64,000 bases of DNA from Gemmatimonadota bacterium (GTDB lineage Bacteria; Gemmatimonadota; Gemmatimonadetes; Longimicrobiales; Gaopeijiaceae): NCBI GenBank assembly GCA_041390105.1, contig JAWKQO010000001.1, positions 1-64,000 on the forward strand, given 5' to 3'. A program made the translations under genes and the position numbers. This document shows, in pieces, positions 11,685-21,663 of the stretch. Numbering within the stretch: position 1 is the first letter of the stretch; the number at the start of each line of letters is the position of its first letter. The notes under the pieces were generated by a model. The model was not told the DNA's origin and searched no databases. It saw nothing but the letters and a program-made list of their open reading frames with translations.

Positions 11685-12580
11685 CGCGGAAGGGAAGGCT
11701 CGCCGCTCCGGCGAAGCTCAACCCGGTCCTACGGGTGCTCGCGCGGGAAACCAGCGGATACCATCAGATCGAGACGCTGCTGGTCGCAGTCGACCTCTGT
11801 GACCAGGTCGAGGTGAGCGAAGTGGATGGCGATGAAGTCCGACTGGTGGTCGAGGGCGACGTTGGAGGTGCGCTGGGCGGCGAGAACCTGGTCACCCGCG
11901 CGGCCCAGGGGTTCCGGGGGCGCTGCCGCGAGGAGGTCGGGGGACTGGAGATCCGCCTGTCGAAGCGCATCCCGGTGGCTGCGGGTCTGGGAGGCGGATC
12001 GTCGGACGCGGCGGCCACGCTGCGGGTGCTGGCGGCACTCTATCCAGACGCCCTGCGCGCCACCGAGCTGCGGAGGTTGGCGGCCGAGCTGGGTTCCGAC
12101 GTGCCGTTCTTCCTGAGCGCCTCGCCCTGGGCCTGGGCCTGGGGCCGCGGCACGCGCTCGCTCAGCCTGGAGCCACCACCCCCCAACCCGGTGGTGATCG
12201 CCGTTCCCGTGCGGGGCGTCTCGACCGTAGAGGCCTATGGGCTGCTGGGGTCGCTGTCGGAGCATCGCTCGGCGGAGCCCGCGGCCCTCACGCTCCAGGA
12301 CCTGGAGCGCTGGGAGGCGCTGGCCCGGAACCGGGAGAACGACTTCGAGGCCGCGCTCTACCCGTCTCGCCCGGATCTCGCTGCCCTGGGCCGAGCCTTC
12401 GAGCAGAGCGGGGCCCTGCTCTCGGGCATGACGGGGAGCGGCGCTGCGCACTTCGGGGTGTTCGAGACGGGCGCGGCCGCGGACGCGGCGGCCCGAGCGC
12501 TGGCGGCGCTGGACCCCACGGTGCGCGTGCTGCGGGCGGAGAGCCTGACGGAGTGGCCCCGGCCCTCGCTCGCGGACTGA
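11681..12580 (+). CDS. ispE: 4-diphosphocytidyl-2-C-methyl-D-erythritol kinase
   Basis: GHMP kinase of the MEP isoprenoid pathway that phosphorylates CDP-methylerythritol. The N-terminal APAKLNPVLRV..SGYHQIETL replaces the usual AKxNL motif. The ATP loop is PVAAGLGGGSSDAAATL, and the C-terminal GHMP motif is SGMTGSGAAHFGVF. Length 299 aa is normal. Start GTG 11681 overlaps the previous stop (GTGA). Confident. Confidence 0.95.
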   Translation: MTRKGRLAAPAKLNPVLRVLARETSGYHQIETLLVAVDLCDQVEVSEVDGDEVRLVVEGDVGGALGGENLVTRAAQGFRGRCREEVGGLEIRLSKRIPVAAGLGGGSSDAAATLRVLAALYPDALRATELRRLAAELGSDVPFFLSASPWAWAWGRGTRSLSLEPPPPNPVVIAVPVRGVSTVEAYGLLGSLSEHRSAEPAALTLQDLERWEALARNRENDFEAALYPSRPDLAALGRAFEQSGALLSGMTGSGAAHFGVFETGAAADAAARALAALDPTVRVLRAESLTEWPRPSLAD

Positions 12581-12588
12581 GCGCGCGG

Positions 12589-12618
12589 TTGAGCCGCACG
12601 CCGGGCTTCCGTTACGAT
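12589..12618 (+). promoter_or_regulatory. tRNA-Gln promoter
   Basis: TTGAGC (12589-12594), 18-base spacer, TACGAT (12613-12618). The predicted transcription start falls about 10 bases before the mature tRNA 5' end at 12635, which fits a short 5' leader. Confidence 0.6.
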
Positions 12619-12634
12619 TCCGGCTCTTCGGTGC

Positions 12635-12705
12635 TGGCCCGTCGTCTAATGGCAGGACACCGGTCTTTGGAACCGGTAGTGGTGGTTCGAATCCACCCGG
12701 GCCAA
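12635..12705 (+). tRNA. tRNA-Gln (anticodon UUG)
   Basis: A full cloverleaf can be folded. The acceptor is TGGCCCG/CGGGCCA with discriminator A. The D arm includes GTCTAATGGCAGGAC. The anticodon stem CCGGT/ACCGG carries loop CTTTGGA (anticodon TTG). The T arm is GGTGG-TTCGAAT-CCACC. CCA is not encoded, so the CCA-adding enzyme at 5682 must supply it. No intron. The gene stands alone between ispE and the creatininase-like gene. Confidence 0.96.
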
Positions 12706-12838
12706 TCTCCGCCTCCCCGGCTCTCTTGACGGAACCCTCCGACCCGCGGGATTGTGGCCACTCGCGCGGTCACGGGTAGGCACCCGAGCGGGTGACGGCA
12801 GCTCCCGGACCCAGGCCTTTCGACACCGCGGGGCACCC

Positions 12839-13759
12839 ATGATCACACGCACCACCTTCTGCCTGGCTCTCGGGTTGGCGCTCGTATTCGCCCTGACAGG
12901 ACCCGACGTGGCCCTGGCCCAGCGCCCTGTCACCGGAGGAAGGTCCGCGCCACCCGACGTGGTGCGCCCCGCCGATCAGCGGGTGCCGGCCCCCTTCTCC
13001 TACGACATGGTCCGGCCGGTCGCGATGCCGGACAACGTGTGGATGTCGGAGCTGACCATCCTGGAGATGCGCGACCTGGTGCGTGAATACGGCTATACCA
13101 CGGCGCTCATCCTGAACGGCACCATGGAGTCCAACGGCCCCTACCTGACGACCGGCAAGCACAACCACGTGCTCAAGGTCACCGGAGACCGGATCGCGCG
13201 CACGTTGGGGAAGACGCTGGTGGCGCCCATCGTGATGCTGGACGAGGGGAATCCGGAGGAGACCGACATCCCGGGCCGGCTGGTGCTCTCGCCCGAGACC
13301 CTGAAGGCCATGCTCAAGGACATGGCCACCAGCCTCAAGGCGCAGGGCTTCAAGGAGATCTTCTTCCTGGGCGACAGCGGCAGCAACCAGCGCATGCTGC
13401 AAAGCGTGGCTGAGGAGCTCGCCCAGGCGTGGACGGGCCAGGACGTGTTGGTGGCGCACATCCGCGAGTACTACAACTACGGCGACGTGCTGCGCTACCA
13501 GAACGAGGTGCTGGGGAAGGTGGAGCTGAACAAGGACCTGGACGGCTACCACGACGACTACTACATCACCTCCCTGATCATGAACGACAGCCCGGCGCAC
13601 GTCCGCTTGCCCCAGCGCCAGAAGGTCGGGCTGGACCACATCAACAGTCTCTACATCGACGAGCCCGAGGCGCTGGCCATCGGAAGAAAGCTCGCCCAGT
13701 TCCGCGCCGATGTGACCGCCCGTGCCATCGAGCGGGTGCGCGCGGAACAGATGCGGTAG
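12839..13759 (+). CDS. Secreted creatininase-like protein with altered metal site
   Basis: 306 aa from ATG 12839. The start is chosen because the next 24 residues form a good signal peptide (MITRTTFCLALGLALVFAL... cleaved near ALAQ), so it acts outside the cytoplasm. The body follows the creatinine amidohydrolase family: WMSELTILEMRDLVR, then ALILNGTMESNGPYLTTGKHN where the family has the EQHGPHLPxGTD motif, and FFLGDSGSNQ where it has NGHGGN. Several usual metal ligands (the His and the Asp of the first motif, the His of the second) are replaced. Cytoplasmic creatininases are not normally secreted. The reaction is unknown. An isolated TTGACG lies at 12726 without a good -10 box. Confidence 0.75.
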   Translation: MITRTTFCLALGLALVFALTGPDVALAQRPVTGGRSAPPDVVRPADQRVPAPFSYDMVRPVAMPDNVWMSELTILEMRDLVREYGYTTALILNGTMESNGPYLTTGKHNHVLKVTGDRIARTLGKTLVAPIVMLDEGNPEETDIPGRLVLSPETLKAMLKDMATSLKAQGFKEIFFLGDSGSNQRMLQSVAEELAQAWTGQDVLVAHIREYYNYGDVLRYQNEVLGKVELNKDLDGYHDDYYITSLIMNDSPAHVRLPQRQKVGLDHINSLYIDEPEALAIGRKLAQFRADVTARAIERVRAEQMR

Positions 13760-13789
13760 ACGCCGAGCCCCGCCGGCGTATGTTGCGAC

Positions 13790-15544
13790 ATGGGATTCCG
13801 GCCGGCCGACGCATCCACTCCGGGTAGGGGCCTGCTCCGTCCCCTGTGCTCGGGCCTGCTCTTCGGGGCTTTGATCCTGTGCGGTCTCCCCGGCGCTTCC
13901 GGCCAGGCGCTCCCGCCCGACTCCGCCGAGCTCCATTCCCGAGCCCGGAACGCCCAGTCACGCTTCGAGCGCTTGCGTGTGCGCCGGCTCCCGCGGGAGA
14001 TGGTGGGCAGTGGCGGCTGTGACGAGGTCATCGGTCGCATCTGCATGAGCCATGACGGGGACGACGACCGGGACCCCCCTCCGGAGGAGCCCGAGATCAC
14101 CGAGGCCCGCGACGCCTTCCTAAGGGAGCTGTCCGGGATCGCTGCCCGCATTCCCCGAGACGATTGGGTCGTCGGGCAACGCGTCTGGTACGCGCTGGAG
14201 GCCGGGCGGGCGGACGAGGCGCTGCGAGTCGCGAGGGACTGTGCCGGGGAGCCCTGGTGGTGTGCCGCGCTACGGGGTCTGGCGGCGCACGGTGCCGAGC
14301 GCTTCGAGGTGGCGGAGCGAGCGTTCGACGAGGCGTTGGCGACGATGCCCGCCGAGCGGCGTGAGGAGTGGTCGGAGGCGATCGAGCCGGTGCTCGGGCG
14401 CGAGCGGCTGCGCTGGCTCGAGGATCAACCGGACCGCGCTCAGGCTCTGGAGCGGTTCTGGCTGCTGGCCGACCCCTCCTGGCTGATTCCGGGCAACGAC
14501 CGCCGGAGCGCCCACTACGCCCGCCTCACCGCGGCGCGCATCCGCGAGCGGGCCAAGAACCCGTATGGCCTTTCCTGGGGCTTCGACCTGGAAGAGCTAC
14601 TTGTGCGTTACGGCTGGGAGGTGTCCTGGGGGCGGGACGTCTGGCGCGCGGGGCGCATGGGGGAGGAGCGGGTGGTGGGCCACCATCCGCCCAAGAGCCG
14701 GGAATACGCGCCCCCCGTGGCCGTCCTGGAGCGGCCGCTCGAGACGGGCCCCGACGACTGGGCGCTGGAGCGGGAACGGCCTCACACCGCCTACGCACCG
14801 GTCTATGCGCGGGGCATCGAGCCGATGGTGGCCCAGTTCGCGGCGTTCCGTCGCGAAGACGGCGTCCTCCTGGTGGCCGCGCCGGACTCCGTCGACCTGC
14901 CCGGGGACCGTGGATTGGTGGCCGTCGGCCTCGATTCGCGCCGCTGGGTGGGCGGTCCCCGCTCGGGCGCCGTCTTCAGCGAGCGCCTTCCCTGGGGCGA
15001 TTGGATGCTGAGCGCCGAGTGGATCGACCGGGAGAGCGGGCGGGCGCGGCGCACGCGCTATGGGGCCCGCTTCGAACCCGTCCCGGCCGACGTGGCCGCG
15101 TTGTCCGATCTCCTGTTGGTGGACGGGGGCGACCGCCTGCCTGCCACCTTGGGCGACGCCATTCGCAGGGCCCATGCGGGGCGCATCGTCCACTCGGGCG
15201 AGCGGCTCGCCCTGGCCTGGGAGCTCTACCGGCTCGGTGGAGGGGGGCAGGAGGTCGGGTACCGGGTGCTGCTCGAGCCGCTCGAGCGGGGGCTGTTCCG
15301 GAGGGCGGGGGAGTGGGCGGGCCTGCTCGATCCGGAGCGCCCGGTGGTCCTGGCCTGGTCCGAGGTGGACGACCCTTCTCCCGAACCCCGCTTCCGCGCG
15401 GTGGACCTGGTGTTGCCCGACCTGGAGGAAGGCGCCTATCGGCTGACCCTGGAGGTGAGTTTCCCGGGACGATCGGTACTGACAGCCGCCCAGGAGCTGC
15501 GGGTCCTCGGAGAGGCGGCCCTGGCGCACGCCCCCGGCACCTGA
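13790..15544 (+). CDS. Large secreted protein of unknown function
   Basis: 584 aa. An N-terminal signal sequence (GLLFGALILCGLPGASG, cleaved near GQA) leads to a mature protein with an acidic linker at about residues 85-100 (DGDDDRDPPPEEPE). A helical, TPR-like part follows at about 105-240 (ALEAGRADEALRVAR..., AERAFDEALATMP). The second half is beta-rich, with a GWEVSWGRDVWR segment and a final domain about 120 residues long that looks Ig- or transthyretin-like (DLEEGAYRLTLEVSFPG). I do not recognise a named family. It starts 30 bases after the creatininase-like gene, and both are exported, so joint expression is plausible. Confidence 0.75.
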   Translation: MGFRPADASTPGRGLLRPLCSGLLFGALILCGLPGASGQALPPDSAELHSRARNAQSRFERLRVRRLPREMVGSGGCDEVIGRICMSHDGDDDRDPPPEEPEITEARDAFLRELSGIAARIPRDDWVVGQRVWYALEAGRADEALRVARDCAGEPWWCAALRGLAAHGAERFEVAERAFDEALATMPAERREEWSEAIEPVLGRERLRWLEDQPDRAQALERFWLLADPSWLIPGNDRRSAHYARLTAARIRERAKNPYGLSWGFDLEELLVRYGWEVSWGRDVWRAGRMGEERVVGHHPPKSREYAPPVAVLERPLETGPDDWALERERPHTAYAPVYARGIEPMVAQFAAFRREDGVLLVAAPDSVDLPGDRGLVAVGLDSRRWVGGPRSGAVFSERLPWGDWMLSAEWIDRESGRARRTRYGARFEPVPADVAALSDLLLVDGGDRLPATLGDAIRRAHAGRIVHSGERLALAWELYRLGGGGQEVGYRVLLEPLERGLFRRAGEWAGLLDPERPVVLAWSEVDDPSPEPRFRAVDLVLPDLEEGAYRLTLEVSFPGRSVLTAAQELRVLGEAALAHAPGT

Positions 15545-15566
15545 GGCAGTTGGCGAACGCCCAGAG

Positions 15567-15595
15567 TTGACGCCATTTGGGGCCTTCTCTACCAT
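15567..15595 (+). promoter_or_regulatory. prs promoter
   Basis: TTGACG (15567-15572), exactly 17 bases, TACCAT (15590-15595). One of the best sigma-70-like promoters in the window; the inferred transcription start is about 35 bases before the prs ATG. Confidence 0.7.
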
Positions 15596-15638
15596 AGTGG
15601 GCTGTTGACTCGGAGCCTGGAACCCGGCCAGCCCACGG

Positions 15639-16610
15639 ATGGACGACACCTTTCAGAGGGGCCCCCTTCTTCTGCTTTCGGGGCGGGCCAACCTCCCCCT
15701 CGCGGAGGAGATCGGAGCGCTGCTCGGCACGTCTCCGCTGGGGGCGACCATCCGGAATTTCTCCGACGGCGAGATCTTCGTCCGGATCGACCGGAACGCC
15801 CGCGGGCGTGACGTCTTCATCGTCCAGCCCACGGTCCCGCCCGCAGAGAACCTGATGGAGCTGCTGCTCCTGATCGACGCGGCCAAACGCGCCTCCGCAG
15901 CGCGCATCACGGCGGTGCTGCCCTACTACGGCTACGGGCGCCAGGATCGCAAGGACCAGCCGCGCGTCGCGATCGGCGCCAAGCTGGTGGCCAACCTCAT
16001 CACGGCCGCGGGCGCGGATCGCGTGCTGGGCATCGACTTCCACCAGCATCAGATCCAGGGCTTCTTCGATCTCCCGGTGGACCACCTCTACGCCGCTCCG
16101 GTGCTGGTCAGCTACTTCCTCGAGAAGAAGCTCGACAACGTGGTCGTCGTGGCCCCGGACGTGGGCTCAGCCAAGATGGCGCGCGGATTCGCCAAGCGGC
16201 TGGACGCGGGACTGGCGATCGTCGACAAGCGCCGCCCGGCGCCCAACGTCTCCGAGGTGCTCAACATCGTCGGAGACGTGGACGGGTGCTCCTGCATCCT
16301 GGCCGACGACATGATCGATACGGGAGGCACCATTGCCTCGGCGGTCCACGCCTTGAAGGAACGGGGCGCGGCCCGTGTCTTTGCGTGCGCCACGCACGCG
16401 CTGCTGTCCGGAAGCGCACGGGACAAGCTGTCCGCGGCTCCGCTCGAGGAGTTGGTCGTCACCAATACGATCCATCTCCCCGAGGAGCGGCGCTTCTCTT
16501 CGTTGAAGGTCCTTTCGGTCGCAACGCTGCTCGCTCAAGCGATCGAGTACATCCACAAGAACGAGTCGGTGAGCCAGCTTTTCGGCTCCACCGACATGAA
16601 ACCTGCGTAG
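15639..16610 (+). CDS. prs: Ribose-phosphate pyrophosphokinase
   Basis: Makes PRPP from ribose 5-phosphate and ATP for nucleotide, His and Trp synthesis. 323 aa. NFSDGEIFVRI near residue 44, the YYGYGRQDRKDQPR flexible loop, the metal-binding FHQHQIQGFFD, and the PRPP-binding loop ILADDMIDTGGT are all present. The N-terminus (MDDTFQRGPLLLLSGRAN) is standard. It is followed nine bases later by rplY, a neighbour seen in many bacteria (prs-rplY-pth). Confidence 0.97.
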   Translation: MDDTFQRGPLLLLSGRANLPLAEEIGALLGTSPLGATIRNFSDGEIFVRIDRNARGRDVFIVQPTVPPAENLMELLLLIDAAKRASAARITAVLPYYGYGRQDRKDQPRVAIGAKLVANLITAAGADRVLGIDFHQHQIQGFFDLPVDHLYAAPVLVSYFLEKKLDNVVVVAPDVGSAKMARGFAKRLDAGLAIVDKRRPAPNVSEVLNIVGDVDGCSCILADDMIDTGGTIASAVHALKERGAARVFACATHALLSGSARDKLSAAPLEELVVTNTIHLPEERRFSSLKVLSVATLLAQAIEYIHKNESVSQLFGSTDMKPA

Positions 16611-16618
16611 AGGACGAC

Positions 16619-17260
16619 ATGTCTCAGGCTACACAGTTGAAGGCCCAGCGGCGCGATGAGGGCGGCAAGGGTGTCGCGCGGAAGCTCCGCGCGGAAGGGC
16701 GGGTTCCGGCCGTGATCTACGGCGCCGATCAGGAGCCCGCGTCCCTCAGCATCGATGCGCACGAGGCACGGCAGCTCTTCGAGAGGATCTCCGTCGAGAA
16801 CACGATCGTCTCGCTCGAGATCGAAGGGGAGAAGGAGGCCGTCGACACGCTGGTGCGCGAGGTCCAGGTGCATCCCTTCAAGTCGTCCTTGGTGCACGTG
16901 GACTTCTACCGCATCCAGCGTGGCGTCGCCGTGCACGTGCAGGTGCCGCTGCACTTCGAGGGCACGCCCGTGGGCGTGCGCCTGAGCGGCGGAATGCTGG
17001 AGCAGCACGTGCACGACCTGGACGTGCGCTGCATTCCCTCTGCGATCCCCGATCACCTGGTGGTCGACGTCTCGAAGCTGGACATCGGGGACGCCCTGCA
17101 CGTCTCGGACGTGACGGCTCCCGCCGGCGTGGAGATCCAGACCGAAGCGGACCGCACCCTCTGCATCGTGGTGCTGCCCAAGGGGGCGGAGTCTGCCGCC
17201 GCCGAGGGTGAGGGCGCCGCCGAGCCTGAGGTCACCGGCGCGAAGCCCAAGGAGTCGTAG
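16619..17260 (+). CDS. rplY: 50S ribosomal protein L25 (CTC type)
   Basis: 5S rRNA-binding protein of the long CTC form: an N-terminal L25 beta-barrel (residues 1-95, RRDEGGKGVARKLRAEGRVPAVIYG) plus the C-terminal TL5 domain with LEQHVHDLDVRC and DIGDALHVSDV. The tail is acidic (AAEGEGAAEPE). From ATG 16619 it is 213 aa, within the usual range. It sits in the prs-rplY-pth order. Confidence 0.95.
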   Translation: MSQATQLKAQRRDEGGKGVARKLRAEGRVPAVIYGADQEPASLSIDAHEARQLFERISVENTIVSLEIEGEKEAVDTLVREVQVHPFKSSLVHVDFYRIQRGVAVHVQVPLHFEGTPVGVRLSGGMLEQHVHDLDVRCIPSAIPDHLVVDVSKLDIGDALHVSDVTAPAGVEIQTEADRTLCIVVLPKGAESAAAEGEGAAEPEVTGAKPKES

Positions 17261-17284
17261 GCGATCGGGCGGGGCAGGCGGGTC

Positions 17285-17833
17285 GTGCTGGGTCTCGGCA
17301 ACCCCGGGCCCGAGTACGACGACACCCGACACAACGTCGGGTGGTGGGCCCTGGATCGGATGGCGGTCGACTGGGACCTGGGTCCGTTCGAGCGCGTGGG
17401 GAAGTGTCTGGTCGCCGAGGGCCGGGTGGCGCGTCATCCGGTCCGCCTGGTGAAGCCCCAGACCTACATGAATCGCAGTGGGCAGGTGTTGGGTGAGGTC
17501 CTCGGATCGATCGACCCGCACACGCACCTGATGGTGGTCGTCGACGACGTGTATCTCGACGCCGGACGTTTGCGACTGCGGGGGCGGGGCGGGGCCGGGG
17601 GACACAAGGGACTGGAGTCCATCGAGGGTGCCCTGGGGACGAACGCCTACGCGCGACTGCGCATCGGTGTAGGCCCGAAGCCGGCCAGTGGCGGCCTCTC
17701 CGACTGGGTGCTCGCTCCTCTGGAGCCCGAGGACGAAGCGAAGGTGATCGATCGCTTGCCGGACGTGGTCGAAGGCGTCCGATTGTGGATGGACCGCGGC
17801 CTCGACGCCGCCATGAACCGTATCAACGCGTGA
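17285..17833 (+). CDS. pth: Peptidyl-tRNA hydrolase (start may be upstream)
   Basis: Frees tRNA from peptidyl-tRNAs. GLGNPGPEY, TRHNVGWWALD with the catalytic His, KPQTYMNRSG, and VDDVYLDAGRLRLRGRGGAGGHKG with the catalytic Asp are all present. The GTG at 17285 gives 182 aa but begins inside the first beta strand, about four residues short of the family. In-frame ATC 17264, nine bases after AGGAG (17250-17254), would supply a seven-residue N-terminus (IGRGRRV). No ATG, GTG or TTG lies between. See findings. Confidence 0.94.
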   Translation: MLGLGNPGPEYDDTRHNVGWWALDRMAVDWDLGPFERVGKCLVAEGRVARHPVRLVKPQTYMNRSGQVLGEVLGSIDPHTHLMVVVDDVYLDAGRLRLRGRGGAGGHKGLESIEGALGTNAYARLRIGVGPKPASGGLSDWVLAPLEPEDEAKVIDRLPDVVEGVRLWMDRGLDAAMNRINA

Positions 17834-17891
17834 GATGCAAGGCGCCCCGCCGGGGCCGTGAACCCGAGAGAAAAGGAACGAGAACCCGAGC

Positions 17892-20003
<2,112 letters not shown>

Positions 20004-20019
20004 CCCTTGTCGAACCCCA

Positions 20020-20064
20020 CGGGCGGCCGGAACCCATAGCGGGGGCCGGCCGCCCGCTTCTTTT
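20020..20064 (+). terminator. Intrinsic terminator after hppA
   Basis: Perfect 11-bp stem CGGGCGGCCGG / CCGGCCGCCCG (20020-20030 and 20046-20056), 15-base loop, followed by CTTCTTTT. Clear rho-independent terminator 17 bases after the hppA stop. Confidence 0.85.
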
Positions 20065-20080
20065 CCCTCCGGAGTGACCC

Positions 20081-21277
20081 ATGCGTGAGCCTACCTTCGA
20101 GAACGCGATCGCCTTCGCACAGGACCTCATTCGCATCCCCTCTCTGCCCGGGCAGGAAGGTGGCGTCGCTGAGCGCCTCCGCGAGGAGATGCTGGCGTTG
20201 GGTTTCGAGGACGTGCGCACCGACGAGGTCGGCAACGTGATCGGTGTGGCGCGGGGGCGCGGGGAGGCGCCCCCCGTCATGTTGTCCTGTCACCTCGACA
20301 TCGTGGCGCCCGGGGACCCGGCGCAGTGGGAGCATCCGCCCTACGCCGCGGAGATCACGGGCGGCTGCCTGCACGGCCGTGGCGCCATGGACATCAAGGG
20401 GCCGCTTGCCCTCCAGACCTACGCCGCTGCCGCCCTGGCGGGGTCGGCTCCCGGCGACGTCATCGTTGCGCACACGGTGCTCGAGGAGCGCGGGGGATGG
20501 GGCATGGAGCACCTGATGAAGAGCGGCACCGTGGCCCCAGCCGCCGTCATCATCGGGGAATCCACGCACGGAGACATCGCCATCGGTCACCGGGGGCGGG
20601 GCGAGCTCGAGGTGGTCATCCATGGCCTGGCTGGTCACGCGTCCGCGCCCGCTCGAGCGAGGAACGCGCTCGACCTGCTACCGGCCGTGCTGGCGGGAGT
20701 GGCTGCTCTCAAGGAGGACCCTCGGACTGATCCGGTCCTGGGCCGGGCCAGCGCGGTCGCTACGGGGGTGGAAGTTCGGCCGGAAAGCCGCAACGTGATC
20801 CCGGACGAGGTGGTGGTGGTGGTGGACTGGCGCGTGCTTCCAGGGTCCACCTCAGAGGCGTTGGTGGAGATGCTGGAGGGCGCCATCGCCAAGCACCTCG
20901 GCAGCGTGCCCGCCGGATATCGGATCGAGGTGCGCAACGCCGTGGAGCGTCAGGTCACCTGGACGGGCATCGAGCGGGACCGCCAGTTGTTCACCCCGGG
21001 CTTTCTGGTGGCTCCGGATCACCCGGTGGTGCTCGCGGCGGCCGCGGCAGCGGGAGTGCGGGGTGGGAGGGGTCCCGCCACCGTGCGTCCCTGGACGTTC
21101 GCCACCGATGGGGGCTGGACCTGCGGAGTGCATGGCATCCCCAGCTTCGGGTTCGCCCCGGGCGAGGAGCGTCATGCCCACACCAACACAGAGCGGTTGG
21201 ACCTGGAGGAGGCGGGGTGGGCGTTCGCGCGGTACGGCGAGATCGTTCCCGCCGTGCAGGCAGCCGCTACGACCTGA
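20081..21277 (+). CDS. M20-family metallohydrolase (ArgE/DapE/YgeY-like)
   Basis: 398-aa cytoplasmic zinc-dependent amidohydrolase. The metal and catalytic residues can be followed: SCHLDIV (His and Asp), GRGAMDIKG (bridging Asp), VLEERGG (catalytic Glu plus ligand), IGESTHGD, and HAHTNTE (last His). A lid domain lies at about 185-300 (HGLAGHASAPARARNALDLL). Start ATG 20081 follows CTCCGGAGTGACCC, a usable Shine-Dalgarno. The pattern fits deacylases and dipeptidases acting on N-acyl amino acids; the substrate is not identifiable. It stands alone after the hppA terminator. Confidence 0.85.
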   Translation: MREPTFENAIAFAQDLIRIPSLPGQEGGVAERLREEMLALGFEDVRTDEVGNVIGVARGRGEAPPVMLSCHLDIVAPGDPAQWEHPPYAAEITGGCLHGRGAMDIKGPLALQTYAAAALAGSAPGDVIVAHTVLEERGGWGMEHLMKSGTVAPAAVIIGESTHGDIAIGHRGRGELEVVIHGLAGHASAPARARNALDLLPAVLAGVAALKEDPRTDPVLGRASAVATGVEVRPESRNVIPDEVVVVVDWRVLPGSTSEALVEMLEGAIAKHLGSVPAGYRIEVRNAVERQVTWTGIERDRQLFTPGFLVAPDHPVVLAAAAAAGVRGGRGPATVRPWTFATDGGWTCGVHGIPSFGFAPGEERHAHTNTERLDLEEAGWAFARYGEIVPAVQAAATT

Positions 21278-21663
21278 GGCGGGAGGGGCGCGGGGAAGGG
21301 GGGTCATCCCCCCGACTCGCTGCGTACACAGGGCAGCGGTCTTCTCTTTCGCGTATGTAGGGAATGGCCCTACACGTCCCGAGGGTGATTCCAGACTATT
21401 TAGGCATTCCAAGCTCCGTAGAATTACATACGTGAAAAAAGACACAAAGGTCGAGCGATGAGCCCGAGCAGGGTCCAAGAAGCAGCGCGGCGCCAGTTCC
21501 CCGGAGGGAGCCGGCGTCGTGGTCGTTTGACAGCATGTGTCGCAGCAGCAAAGACTTGTCAGCAGTGGCCAGACGGCGGTCGCGCTGCGAAGCGCACCGC
21601 AGGCTGGAGACTCGGACGCCGGGGGGCGTCGGGGGGCGGGTTGTCGTACAGGGAGGCATCGCA
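21278..21663 (+). promoter_or_regulatory. Long leader region upstream of the multihaem cytochrome operon
   Basis: 386 bases without a convincing gene. The stretch 21340-21450 is far richer in A and T than anything nearby (TATTTAGGCATTCC, GTGAAAAAAGACACAAAGG). It contains two inverted repeats and a TAGAAT -10-like box (21419-21424). A 69-codon open frame at 21458-21667 is Arg/Gly-rich, lacks a ribosome site and looks non-coding. The region most likely holds the operon's promoter and operator, with a 5' leader of over 200 bases. Confidence 0.55.
21352..21432. repeat. Nested inverted repeats, candidate operator
   Basis: Inner palindrome TGTAGGG-AATGG-CCCTACA (21356-21374, 7-bp perfect arms). 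Outer pair CGTATGTA (21352-21359) and TACATACG (21425-21432), an exact 8-bp inverted match 65 bases apart, flanking the TAGAAT box. The arrangement looks like paired regulator sites around a promoter. Confidence 0.5.
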
